Shown: in pieces, positions 24,209-32,569 of the stretch
How the letters are laid out: the number at the start of each line of letters is the position of its first letter
Position numbering within the stretch: position 1 is the stretch's first letter
Assembly: GCA_023421245.1 (NCBI GenBank)
Contig: JAEZTV010000011.1
Span: 1 to 35,392 of the forward strand
Length of the DNA stretch: 35,392 bases
Source: Bacillota bacterium
Lineage (GTDB): Bacteria > Bacillota > Clostridia > Oscillospirales > Ruminococcaceae
Reading direction: 5' to 3'
The notes under the pieces: model-generated
Databases searched by the model: none
What the model saw: the letters and a program-made list of their open reading frames with translations, nothing else
What the model was told of the DNA's origin: nothing
Made by a program: the position numbers and the translations under genes

Positions 24209-24637
24209 CTATCTTTTCATACAGCCCTCGCCGCCCATTAAAGCAACCATTTCCTCTATACGTTCCAACGGAAAAGGCGGCTCACACAGGGGCTTCATGG
24301 CAATACTCATAAGCTTCATCGGGTTATCATCCGCCGCAACACGGTTAGAAGAAAAAACACCGCATAGACGACACCGGTGAATAACCGCCCATTCGCCGCC
24401 CTTGCGCACCCAGACAGCAACAGGCTCCATAATTCCACCGCAGTCGGCTTTACGGTCTCCCGGCTCAATGTCAATGTGCAGGCTAGAAAGACAGTTCGGG
24501 CAGTGATTGCGATGATTGCTCCCAGCCCCTACAGGAAAGACCTGCCTTGCGCAGACTTTACAGACAAAAATATCGTTGCAGGCATGTGTTTTGAAATAGC
24601 CTTTTTCATATTGCTTGCGTTTGTTTTGACGATTCAT
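24209..24637 (-). CDS. RNHCP domain protein
   Basis: A 142-aa zinc-ribbon-like protein with the name-giving RNHCPNC motif at 43-49 and a CxxC at 26-29 (FVCKVC). Two later Cys groups, ADCGG and RCRLCG, could complete metal sites. The RNHCP family is widespread in bacteria without an assigned role; nucleic acid binding is a reasonable inference from the ribbon. The ATG at 24637 follows GGAGG by about 9 nt, so the 28-codon extension is not used. It is a single gene with no clear partner. Confidence 0.9.
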   Translation of the reverse strand: MNRQNKRKQYEKGYFKTHACNDIFVCKVCARQVFPVGAGSNHRNHCPNCLSSLHIDIEPGDRKADCGGIMEPVAVWVRKGGEWAVIHRCRLCGVFSSNRVAADDNPMKLMSIAMKPLCEPPFPLERIEEMVALMGGEGCMKR

Positions 24638-24897
24638 AAATAATATCCTCCAAAAAGCGAATTGTTTTCGTTTTGGGAGGAATGCGGGGTTATCTGTCGC
24701 AAACCTCCCGGCTTGCAACAATCTCCATATAATTCATCTTTTTCAAAAAGCCTTTTTCCTTTCAGCATTTCTTATGTCGGTAATATCATTACCGTTTAAT
24801 AATTATATCACAGAAAAACCTGGTAGAAAAGATAAACCTTTTGATCGGATTTTCAGCATAGTATAACATAAAAAAATCAGACTAAAACAGATACTAC

Positions 24898-25104
24898 TTA
24901 TACTATCTCTCAAATACCCCCAGGCCTTTGGTCAGCAGCTTTCATTCACTTCGTTTTTCTTAATTCAGCGGCTGCCCAACGTATATCATATTGCCAAGAT
25001 TGATGATGTTGCTAAACATATTCGCATACATCAATAATATTTGTTTGGCCTCCCCTGTCTTTAACGGAATTATATAGAATATCGGGTAAATCATATCTAT
25101 TCAT
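24898..25104 (-). pseudogene. Decayed small ORF with three in-frame stops
   Basis: One minus-strand frame of 69 codons reads MNRYDLPDILYNSVKDRGG onward, then amber, then QHHQSWQYDIRWAAAELRKT, opal, then MKAADQRPGGI, opal, EIV. The two longer segments resemble a small winged-helix-like clostridial protein I recall with a WQYDIRWAA motif, which I cannot name with certainty. Continuous frame across three stops implies point decay rather than deletion. A weak CAGGTG ribosome site precedes the ATG. Nearby codons use TGA as a normal stop, so recoding is unlikely. Confidence 0.5.
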
Positions 25105-25157
25105 ATATACACCTGCTTATATATTATATAATTCATATTATACTCTATTAAACAATA

Positions 25158-25203
25158 AGAAGCCACAATCCTCCATTTTCTCAAATGGAGGATTGTGGCT
25201 TCT
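25158..25203 (-). terminator. 21-bp perfect hairpin after tRNA-Ser
   Basis: Arms 25158-25178 and 25183-25203 are perfectly complementary over 21 bp around a 4-nt loop. It begins 4 bp from the tRNA CCA end. The minus strand continues CTTCTTATTGTTT. The stem is long for an ordinary terminator. Confidence 0.75.
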
Positions 25204-25207
25204 AGCT

Positions 25208-25296
25208 TGGCGGAGAGGGTGGGATTCGAACCCACGTGCGATTGCTCGCAAACGCATTTCGAGTGCGCCCCGTTATGACCACTTCGATACCTCTCC
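25208..25296 (-). tRNA. tRNA-Ser (anticodon CGA)
   Basis: An 89-nt class II tRNA on the minus strand with encoded CCA. The acceptor is GGAGAGG paired with CCTCTCC, the anticodon loop is CTCGAAA, giving CGA for codon UCG, a long variable arm (TGCGA/TCGCA) is present and the T arm is GTGGGTTCGAATCCCAC. The acceptor, T and variable stems pair fully. Confidence 0.97.
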
Positions 25297-25348
25297 GTAT
25301 ATCTGCTGCGCGTTTGGCGGTTGTTGGCGGTTGCCTGAACGCTTTGAT

Positions 25349-25377
25349 ATTATACCAAAAAGGGCATGTAAAGTCAA
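25349..25377 (-). promoter_or_regulatory. tRNA-Ser promoter
   Basis: TTGACT (complement of 25372-25377), 17-bp spacer ending TGG, TATAAT (complement of 25349-25354); an extended -10 promoter about 52 bp upstream of the tRNA. Confidence 0.85.
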
Positions 25378-25485
25378 TGCCCGCCGCACGGCAGTTTCTG
25401 CTTTTTCGGTGCGGGGGACTTTTGCTTCTTTCCCTGCGCACGGATTGCCCCGAACGGGAGTTATATCACCATTATCCATGCAAAA

Positions 25486-25515
25486 CATCCCCCCGCCGGT
25501 ACCGGCGGGGGGATG
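25486..25515 (-). terminator. Terminator after ppdK
   Basis: Perfect inverted repeat CATCCCCCCGCCGGT / ACCGGCGGGGGGATG (loop formed from the central bases), then TTTTGC on the minus strand, 26 bp past the ppdK stop codon. Confidence 0.9.
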
Positions 25516-25541
25516 TGAGTGTGTGAATTGCGATTTTTTAG

Positions 25542-28172
25542 TTAGCGGGGGTTCTTAATCGCAGCCTGAGCCGCCGCAAGGCGGGCAATCGGCACACGGA
25601 AGGGCGAGCAAGAAACATAGGTCAGCCCCACATCATGGCAGAAGGTGATGGTGGAGGGGTCTCCGCCGTGCTCACCGCAGATGCCAAGCTTAATGCCGGG
25701 ACGTGCCTGCTTGCCAAGGTCTACCGCCATCTTTACAAGCTTGCCAACGCCTGTCTGGTCAAGCTTTGCAAAGGGATCGTTCTCGTAGATCTTCTTATCA
25801 TAATACGCATCCAGGAATCCGCCTGCGTCGTCACGGCTGAAACCGAAGGTCATCTGGGTAAGATCGTTGGTACCGAAGCTGAAGAAGTCGGCTTCCTTTG
25901 CAATCTCATCCGCAGTCAGACATGCGCGGGGAATCTCAATCATTGTACCAACAAGGTAGTCAAGCTTCACGCCGCTCTTTGCAATAACCTCGTCGGCGGT
26001 TGTGGTAACAACGTTTTTAACGTACTGCAGCTCCTTGATTTCGCCAACCAGCGGAATCATAATCTCAGGAACGATTGTCCAGTCGGGATGGTTCTTCTTA
26101 ACGCTGATGGCAGCCTCAATAACCGCCGTGGTCTGCATTTCGGCAATCTCGGGGTAAGATACCGCCAGACGGCAGCCGCGGTGACCCATCATGGGGTTGA
26201 ACTCATGCAGCGAGGTAACAACATCCTTAATCTGCTGGACGGTTTTGCCCATCTCTTTTGCAAGCGCGGCAATATCATCCGCATTGGTGGGCAGGAACTC
26301 ATGCAGCGGGGGATCGAGGAAACGAATGGTAACAGGGTTTCCGCCCAGTGCCTCGTACAGTGCGGCAAAGTCGCCTCTTTGCATCGGCAGAAGCTTTGCA
26401 AGCGCGCTGCGGCGCTGCTCCTCGGTCTCAGAAACAATCATCTCGCGCATTGCGGCAATACGCTCACCCTCAAAGAACATGTGCTCGGTACGGCACAGGC
26501 CAATGCCTTCTGCACCGAATTCAGCAGCCTTCTTTGCATCGGTGGGGGTATCGGCGTTGGTACGAATCTTAAGCTGGCGATATTCGTCCGCCCAAGCCAT
26601 CAGGCGGCCAAAGTAGCCCGAAATCGTAGCCTCAACGGTGGCAATCGCTTCGCCGTATATCTTACCGGTAGAGCCATCCAGCGAGATGTAGTCGCCCTCT
26701 TTGATGGTCTTGCCGCCAAGGGTAAACAGTTTGTTTGCCTCGTCCATCTTAATCTCGCCGCAGCCCGATACACAGCAGATACCCATACCGCGCGCAACAA
26801 CAGCCGCATGCGAGGTCATACCGCCGCGAACGGTGAGAATGCCCTTAGAGTAGTGCATACCCTCAATGTCCTCAGGCGAGGTCTCAAGACGGCAGAGAAT
26901 TACATTTTCGCCGCGCTGTGCCCATGCGGTAGCATCTTCAGCGGTAAATACCGCACGTCCGCAGGCAGCACCGGGGGAAGCGGGCAGTGCCGAGCCAATC
27001 ACAGCGGCCTTCTTGAGTGCAGCCTCATCAAACTGCGGATGCAGCAAGGCATCAAGCTGTCTGGGGTCAACCATCATAACGGCTTCCTTGCTCGTAATCA
27101 TGCCCTCATCAACAAGGTCACAAGCGATCTTCAGCGCCGCCGCAGCAGTTCTCTTGCCGTTACGGGTCTGAAGCATATACAGCTTTTTGTCCTCAATGGT
27201 AAACTCCATGTCCTGCATATCGCGGTAGTGGTTTTCAAGAATACCGCAGTACTTCACAAACTCGTTGTATGCGTCGGGCATTACATTTGCAAGCTGATCG
27301 ATGTTCTCGGGGGTACGAACGCCTGCAACAACGTCCTCACCCTGTGCGTTCATCAAAAACTCACCATACAGCTTGTTTTCACCGGTTGAGGGGTTACGGG
27401 TAAACGCAACGCCGGTACCGGAGGTCTCGCCCATGTTGCCGAACACCATTGCCTGAATGTTAACGGCAGTACCCCAAGAGGAGGGGATGTCGTTCATGCG
27501 GCGGTAGTAGATTGCGCGGGGGTTATCCCACGAACGGAACACAGCCTTAACGGCACCCATCAGCTGCTCTACCGGGTCGGCAGGGAAGTCAAAGCCCTTT
27601 GCACGCTTAAACTCCGCCTTAAACTGTGATACCAACTCCTTCAAGTCGTCGGTAGTCATCTCGGTATCAAGGGTAATACCCTTCTTCTCTTTGAGCTCGT
27701 CAATAAGCTCCTCAAAATACTTCTTGCCAACCTCCATTACAACATCCGAATACATCTGGATGAAGCGGCGGTAAGAGTCGTATGCAAAACGGGGGTTGTT
27801 TGTCAGCTTTGCAAAGCCTTCAACCACCTCGTCGTTCATACCAAGGTTGAGGATGGTGTCCATCATGCCGGGCATGGAAGCACGCGAGCCCGAACGAACA
27901 GAAACCAACAGGGGGTTTGTAGGGTCGCCAAACTTTTTGCCTGCAATCTTCTCAAGCGCGGTAATATTCTTAAGAATCTCCGCCTTGATGTCGTCGTTAA
28001 TCTTCTCGCCGTCGGCGTAGTACTGGGTGCAAGCCTCGGTGGTTACCGTAAAGCCCTGCGGAACGGGCAGGCCGAGATTGGTCATTTCTGCAAGGTTCGC
28101 GCCTTTGCCGCCCAGCAGCTCACGCATCTTGCCGTTGCCCTCTGAAAAGAGATACACAAACTTTTTGCTCAC
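25542..28172 (-). CDS. ppdK: Pyruvate, phosphate dikinase
   Basis: Cytoplasmic enzyme interconverting pyruvate + ATP + Pi and PEP + AMP + PPi; in fermenting clostridia it links glycolysis and gluconeogenesis. The protein is 876 aa, the usual size. The N-terminal ATP-grasp domain has LLGGKGANLAEM and SVRSGSRASMPGMMDT. The phosphohistidine is His455 in GGMTSHAAVVARG, preceded by the regulatory Thr453. The C-terminal PEP-utilising barrel has GICGEHGGDPS with the catalytic Cys. The GTG at 28172 (MSKKFVYLFSEG) follows GGGAGG by 10 nt. It is monocistronic, with a strong terminator and a leader of about 275 nt. Confidence 0.97.
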   Translation of the reverse strand: MSKKFVYLFSEGNGKMRELLGGKGANLAEMTNLGLPVPQGFTVTTEACTQYYADGEKINDDIKAEILKNITALEKIAGKKFGDPTNPLLVSVRSGSRASMPGMMDTILNLGMNDEVVEGFAKLTNNPRFAYDSYRRFIQMYSDVVMEVGKKYFEELIDELKEKKGITLDTEMTTDDLKELVSQFKAEFKRAKGFDFPADPVEQLMGAVKAVFRSWDNPRAIYYRRMNDIPSSWGTAVNIQAMVFGNMGETSGTGVAFTRNPSTGENKLYGEFLMNAQGEDVVAGVRTPENIDQLANVMPDAYNEFVKYCGILENHYRDMQDMEFTIEDKKLYMLQTRNGKRTAAAALKIACDLVDEGMITSKEAVMMVDPRQLDALLHPQFDEAALKKAAVIGSALPASPGAACGRAVFTAEDATAWAQRGENVILCRLETSPEDIEGMHYSKGILTVRGGMTSHAAVVARGMGICCVSGCGEIKMDEANKLFTLGGKTIKEGDYISLDGSTGKIYGEAIATVEATISGYFGRLMAWADEYRQLKIRTNADTPTDAKKAAEFGAEGIGLCRTEHMFFEGERIAAMREMIVSETEEQRRSALAKLLPMQRGDFAALYEALGGNPVTIRFLDPPLHEFLPTNADDIAALAKEMGKTVQQIKDVVTSLHEFNPMMGHRGCRLAVSYPEIAEMQTTAVIEAAISVKKNHPDWTIVPEIMIPLVGEIKELQYVKNVVTTTADEVIAKSGVKLDYLVGTMIEIPRACLTADEIAKEADFFSFGTNDLTQMTFGFSRDDAGGFLDAYYDKKIYENDPFAKLDQTGVGKLVKMAVDLGKQARPGIKLGICGEHGGDPSTITFCHDVGLTYVSCSPFRVPIARLAAAQAAIKNPR

Positions 28173-28227
28173 TATGGTTCTACCTCCCAAATAATAATGC
28201 GGTATATGACAATGCTCACTCATTAAC

Positions 28228-28460
28228 ACAAAAACAGCACGACTGGTGCTTCACTGTTTTTGTATTACGAAAGCGTAAGCGCAGATGAACCCCCCGTTGT
28301 AAAAACGCACAAAAATTTAACGGGCCGCAGAAAAGCAATGCTCGCAGCCCTGATACTCCATCAATTTTTCTGCGAAAACTTGTCCGGAAAAGGATATGGT
28401 ATTATTGTTATTTTGGCACACAAATAACACTTGATGCAAAGGCATCAACTTATTATATCA
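28228..28460 (-). promoter_or_regulatory. Long structured ppdK leader with promoter and terminator-like hairpin
   Basis: An extended -10 promoter (TGA-TATAAT, complement of 28452-28460; weak TGGAAA at 28475-28480) starts transcription near 28446, about 275 nt upstream of ppdK. The leader holds hairpin GATGCCTTTGCATC, a CGCAGAAAA/TTTTCTGCG stem, and, at 28228-28263, the stem ACAAAAACAG / CTGTTTTTGT with inner CAC/GTG and a U-rich 3' arm. That last hairpin ends about 55 nt before the start codon and looks like a premature terminator. I do not recognise a riboswitch class. Confidence 0.5.
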
Positions 28461-28480
28461 GATAGGCTGGTTTATTTCCA

Positions 28481-28689
28481 TATTAATTTTTTAAATATTG
28501 CTTAAATGGGCAGTATAGGCGAATTGTGGGCATGGTTTGGTGCAAATGTTGTAGAGTGTTGCTACCCCTACGCGCGGATAAAGCCGCCGCACTATACGGC
28601 GGCAGCTTTATCAATGAAGAATATGTCAGGTAAAAACAGGAACGCCGTAACGTCTGCTTGTGTTTTCTCACATGGCTCACCCGCAAGGC
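28481..28689. other. Intergenic region between glnN and ppdK
   Basis: No supported gene. A GC hairpin GCCGCCG/CGGCGGC lies near 28583-28605 and may terminate the glnN transcript, though it lacks an adjacent T run. The small frames here have no ribosome sites. Confidence 0.4.
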
Positions 28690-30783
28690 CTACGCGTAAA
28701 ACAGCAGATCACCATACGTCGGGAACGGCCAGTGCTTCTTTGCCGTAAGGCTTTCCAGCTCATCCGCCGCGATGCGCAGCTCGCACATTACGGGAATTAC
28801 CTCGTCCTTACAAAACCTCGAATGCTCAAACACGGTTTCCTGGTTCTCTTTCATCGCAAGCAATACGGCATCGAGCAATTCAATCTTGCTGTAAAGCCGC
28901 GCGGTAAGCTCTGAGAGTCTGGTTACAAGCTTTTCCTCCGTCTCGCAGCTGATTGCGGCGCTCAGCCCCTTTTTCGCAACGGCGGCAGTACTGATTTCAC
29001 CCATATAGCCGATTACCGCGGGCAGAATATGCTCCTTGGCAATCTCAAGCATGGTCAGCGCCTCAATATTGATGGTTTTGCAGTATCCCTCCAGCACGAT
29101 CCCGCAGCGGGAATGGATCTCCGCTTCGGAGAATACGCCATGCAGGGTAAACAGGTCGATGCTCTTTTGGGTAATGAAGTAGGGCAGGGCGTCGGGTGTG
29201 GTTTTCAGGTTCAGCAGCCCCCGCCTTTCGGCTTCTTCCACCCATTCCTGTGAATAGTTGTTGCCGTTGAAGATGATGCGCCTGTGCTCTTGCAGCGACT
29301 CCTTAATCAGCGTGTTCAGCGCGCCGTTAAAATCGTCCGCCTTCTCCAGTGTATCGGCAAACTGTCTCAGCGCCTCCGCAACCACCGTATTCAGCACGAT
29401 GTTCGGCCCCGCAATGGAAAGGGAGGAGCCAAGGGAACGAAACTCAAACTTATTGCCGGTAAACGCAAAGGGTGAAGTTCGGTTGCGGTCGGTATTGTCC
29501 TTCGGGATAGCGGGCAGAACGCTTACGCCAATGCGCATCTGCTCCTGTTCCTTCTGGTCATACGCGGTGCCGTCTACAATCGCATCTAAAATCGCGCCAA
29601 GCTCGGTGCCCACAAACGCGGACATGATGGCGGGCGGTGCCTCGTTTGCGCCCAGTCTGTGATCGTTGCCGGCGGTTGCAACCGAAAGGCGCAAAAGCTC
29701 CTGATATTCGTCAACACCCTTAAGCACCGCGGTAAGAAACAGTAAAAACTGTGCGTTATCCTTCGGTGACAGGCCCGGCTCCAGCAGGTTGATGCCGGTG
29801 TTTGTACACAGCGACCAGTTGTTGTGCTTGCCGCTTCCGTTGACCCCCGCAAACGGCTTTTCGTGCAGCAGGCATACCAGCCCGTGCCGCAGCGCAACAC
29901 GCTTCATCATCTCCATGGTCAGCTGATTGTGGTCGGTGGCAATGTTGGTGTTGGTGTACACCGGTGCGAGCTCATGCTGTGCCGGCGCCGCCTCGTTATG
30001 CTCGGTTTTCGCAAGCACACCCAGCTTCCACAGCTCCTCGTCAAGCTCGGTCATAAACGCCTGCACCCGCGGGCGGATGGCGCCGAAATAGTGGTCATCC
30101 ATCTCCTGCCCTTTGGGGGGCTTTGCGCCAAACAGCGTTCTGCCGCAATAGATTAAATCCTTGCGCTTTTCGTACATCTGCTCATCAATAAGAAAATACT
30201 CCTGCTCGGGGCCGACGGTCGTGCTTACATGCTTTACATCGGTTCTTCCAAACAGCTTAAGTACACGCAGGCTCTGCTTGTTAATGGCCTCCATCGAGCG
30301 CAGCAGCGGGGTCTTTTTATCCAGTGCATGACCGCCGTATGAACAAAACGCGGTGGGAATGCACAGGGTTCTATCCTTAATAAACGCGTAGGAGGTGGGG
30401 TCCCATGCGGTATAACCGCGGGCCTCAAAGGTTGCGCGCAGTCCGCCTGAGGGAAAGCTCGAAGCGTCCGGCTCACCTTTAATCAGCTCCTTGCCCGAAA
30501 ACTCCATAATTACCTTATCTTCACCGATAGGGGAGATAAAGCTGTCGTGCTTTTCGGCGGTAATGCCGGTCATGGGCTGAAACCAATGGGTATAATGGGT
30601 AACGCCCTTGTCAAGCGCCCAATCCTTCATTGCGGTTGCCACGACGTTTGCCACACACAAATCGAGCGGCAGATCCTCCTCAATTGCGGTACGCAGCTCT
30701 TTGTAGGTATCCTTTGGTAAGCGTTCCCGCATTACCTTGTCGCTAAACACCATACAGCCAAACAGTTCCGGAACCTTGCTCAT
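28690..30783 (-). CDS. glnN: Glutamine synthetase, type III
   Basis: ATP-dependent amidation of glutamate to glutamine; type III is the dodecameric class of about 700 aa, unlike GlnA of about 450. The protein is 697 aa beginning MSKVPELFGCMVFSDKVMRE. Conserved elements include THWFQPMTG, the GPEQEYFLID metal-site segment, KTEHNEAAPAQHELAP, and GSGKHNNWSL. The ATG at 30783 has TGAGGT about 7 nt upstream. A strong promoter and an attenuator-like leader precede it. It stands alone without a glutamate synthase or a complete P-II gene nearby. Confidence 0.96.
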   Translation of the reverse strand: MSKVPELFGCMVFSDKVMRERLPKDTYKELRTAIEEDLPLDLCVANVVATAMKDWALDKGVTHYTHWFQPMTGITAEKHDSFISPIGEDKVIMEFSGKELIKGEPDASSFPSGGLRATFEARGYTAWDPTSYAFIKDRTLCIPTAFCSYGGHALDKKTPLLRSMEAINKQSLRVLKLFGRTDVKHVSTTVGPEQEYFLIDEQMYEKRKDLIYCGRTLFGAKPPKGQEMDDHYFGAIRPRVQAFMTELDEELWKLGVLAKTEHNEAAPAQHELAPVYTNTNIATDHNQLTMEMMKRVALRHGLVCLLHEKPFAGVNGSGKHNNWSLCTNTGINLLEPGLSPKDNAQFLLFLTAVLKGVDEYQELLRLSVATAGNDHRLGANEAPPAIMSAFVGTELGAILDAIVDGTAYDQKEQEQMRIGVSVLPAIPKDNTDRNRTSPFAFTGNKFEFRSLGSSLSIAGPNIVLNTVVAEALRQFADTLEKADDFNGALNTLIKESLQEHRRIIFNGNNYSQEWVEEAERRGLLNLKTTPDALPYFITQKSIDLFTLHGVFSEAEIHSRCGIVLEGYCKTINIEALTMLEIAKEHILPAVIGYMGEISTAAVAKKGLSAAISCETEEKLVTRLSELTARLYSKIELLDAVLLAMKENQETVFEHSRFCKDEVIPVMCELRIAADELESLTAKKHWPFPTYGDLLFYA

Positions 30784-30848
30784 ACGCATTACCTCACAGT
30801 TCAAAAGAGTATCATTTTCATAAACCGGTGCCCCTGTCAAATAACAAA

Positions 30849-30884
30849 AAGGCACTGCGGGGTTTACCCACAGCGCCTTCGCTG
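30849..30884 (-). promoter_or_regulatory. glnN leader attenuator with alternative hairpins
   Basis: Minus strand AAGGCGCTGTGGG pairs with CCCCGCAGTGCCTT and is followed by TTTTTG, forming a terminator (30849-30879). The preceding sequence CAGCGAAGGCGCTG (complement of 30871-30884) folds a 5-bp hairpin with an AAGG loop that uses the same CGCTG bases. The two structures are mutually exclusive, the layout of an antitermination switch. ANTAR-type antiterminators regulate other nitrogen genes, but their second hairpin is not clear here. Confidence 0.65.
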
Positions 30885-30896
30885 CTTGATAAAAAC

Positions 30897-30925
30897 AGTA
30901 TATCCCTGCATTTTTTCTTTGTCAA
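30897..30925 (-). promoter_or_regulatory. glnN promoter
   Basis: TTGACA (complement of 30920-30925), 17-bp spacer, TATACT (complement of 30897-30902). Transcription begins close to the attenuator hairpins. Confidence 0.85.
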
Positions 30926-31010
30926 CTATTTTTTTTGCAGTTTATGTATTTTTACTAATATCATGTTTTTTCAACTCCGCCTTATCGGTAAAGGTGTAAC
31001 ACTGTTCTGC

Positions 31011-31056
31011 ATTAAAAACATGTACCATGTTTTTAATCGGTAAGCACTGCTTACCG
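31011..31056 (-). terminator. Double hairpin after htrA-like gene
   Basis: Perfect 12-bp stem ATTAAAAACATG / CATGTTTTTAAT (31011-31037) directly abuts perfect 9-bp stem CGGTAAGCA / TGCTTACCG (31038-31056). On the minus strand the GC stem comes first and the T-rich stem next, consistent with termination downstream of the protease gene. Confidence 0.7.
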
Positions 31057-31120
31057 CTGCGGCAGCCGCCGCAGGCAGAACAGCATGAATCAGCTTTATA
31101 TAAGGGGAAAAAGGTGTGTA

Positions 31121-32569
31121 TTATTTTATCTGCGGCAGCTCGGTTACCACGCTTGCGCCGGTATCCTCAAACAGGGCGACCGTCACTTCAAAGGTTTGGT
31201 CGGCGCCGCTGCTCGGCCGGCGAAACAGAGAAATTGTAACGGTATCGCCGGGCTTGTGCCTTTCCAGGATTTCATAGATGTTGTTAATGGTGTTGATTTT
31301 TACACCATCTATCTTGGTGATGATATCATTTGCAAGTACACCCTTGGCAGCGATATCGCTGCCGCGCTCAACCCCTGCAATCACCACACCGGTAGGGATG
31401 GAATAAAGCTGCGCCTCCATCTCGCCGACCGAACCGCTGATGGTAACGCCAAGCTTTGCACGGCCGGTAACACGGCCGTTTTTCGTCAGATCCTCGATAA
31501 TGGGAACCGCGGTACTACTGGGGATGGCAAAGCCGATACCCTCGTAATCGGTCGCGGCAATCTTTGAGGAATTGATACCGATAACCTGTCCGTACTCGTT
31601 GACCAGCGCACCGCCCGAGTTGCCGGGGTTTATGGCGGCGTCGGTCTGAATGCATTCCATGGTATAGCCGCCCGAGCTTGTAATCTGACGGTTTACCGCC
31701 GAAATAATGCCCTGCGTGATACTGCCGGCAAACTCAAGGCCGCCGGGGTTGCCGATGGCAATTGCCTTATCGCCCTCTGCCATCTGGTCGGAGTTTCCAA
31801 ACTCTGCGGCGGGAAGACCGGTTGCATCAATCTTAATTACGGCAAGATCGGTACGGGAATCGGTGCCGATAACCTGCGCTTCATATTCTTCGTCATTGGG
31901 CAGCACAACCTTAATACCCTGCGCGCCGCTGATAACGTGCGCATTGGTAACAATGTAGCCGTCCCCGCTGATAATAATGCCCGAGCCTTCGCCGGCAGGC
32001 ACCCATGTAGCGTTGAGCTGATAGGTAACCACACCAACCACACTCGGAGAGATCTTGGTGTAAATCTGCTTGGTGGTAAGCGCACCGGTTACCGATACAA
32101 TATCCTCATCCTGCGGTACATCCGAGATACTGATGCTCTGTCCCTCGCCTATGGGGGTGTTTTGATTCTCAGCCGCAGAAGAGGACCCTTCGCCGATCAG
32201 TCCGCCGGCAGATGGCGGCTGAATGCCGCCCGCAAGGCTGACGATACCGTATCCCGCAAACGCCAGAATAGAAAGCGAGAGCATTACACCGATAATACTC
32301 ATAAACACCTTCACACCGGCGGGTGATTTACGGCGTTTGGGTGCTGCCGCAGCGCCCTGATCGTAATCATTGAAGTTCCATTTATACTCAGACGAGACGT
32401 TTTTCTGCGGCGGCTGGTACACAGGCTTTTGATAGCCGTATGGCTGCTGCGGGGCAGGGGGTGGGGTCCACTGATTTGCACCCTGCTGCTGGCTGCTCCA
32501 TCCGCCCTGGTAGCCCTGCGAAAAACCTTTGTTTTCGTTTGTGTTATTGTTGTTATCATAATCATTCAT
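31121..32569 (-). CDS. HtrA-like serine protease with PDZ domain
   Basis: Membrane-anchored trypsin-like protease for protein quality control at the cell surface, 482 aa. A low-complexity N-terminal cytoplasmic tail rich in Asn, Gln, Pro and Tyr (1-80) precedes one membrane helix (about 87-111). The protease domain has His211 (TNAHVI), Asp241 (DSRTDLAVI) and Ser318 (INPGNSGGAL). One PDZ domain covers about 385-470 (SDIAAKGVLANDIITKIDG). The ATG follows GGGAGGG. It sits 470 bp downstream of a sensor kinase gene on the same strand, a common clostridial neighbourhood for envelope-stress proteases. Confidence 0.96.
   Translation of the reverse strand: MNDYDNNNNTNENKGFSQGYQGGWSSQQQGANQWTPPPAPQQPYGYQKPVYQPPQKNVSSEYKWNFNDYDQGAAAAPKRRKSPAGVKVFMSIIGVMLSLSILAFAGYGIVSLAGGIQPPSAGGLIGEGSSSAAENQNTPIGEGQSISISDVPQDEDIVSVTGALTTKQIYTKISPSVVGVVTYQLNATWVPAGEGSGIIISGDGYIVTNAHVISGAQGIKVVLPNDEEYEAQVIGTDSRTDLAVIKIDATGLPAAEFGNSDQMAEGDKAIAIGNPGGLEFAGSITQGIISAVNRQITSSGGYTMECIQTDAAINPGNSGGALVNEYGQVIGINSSKIAATDYEGIGFAIPSSTAVPIIEDLTKNGRVTGRAKLGVTISGSVGEMEAQLYSIPTGVVIAGVERGSDIAAKGVLANDIITKIDGVKINTINNIYEILERHKPGDTVTISLFRRPSSGADQTFEVTVALFEDTGASVVTELPQIK

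Noticed and set aside
24898..25104. Stop codon recoding of UGA/UAG as Trp
   Set aside because: TGA and TAG end other intact genes in the window (for example TAG at trpB), so reassignment is not supported.
25193..25558. 121-codon plus-strand frame
   Set aside because: It covers the tRNA-Ser gene and a strong terminator.
25635..27389. Plus-strand 584-codon open frame
   Set aside because: It is antisense to ppdK, whose motifs and length are complete. The frame is a codon-bias shadow with no family features.
30849..30884. Calling the glnN leader an ANTAR target outright
   Set aside because: ANTAR targets have two hairpins with hexaloops having A and G at fixed positions. Only one short hairpin with a four-base loop is clear here.
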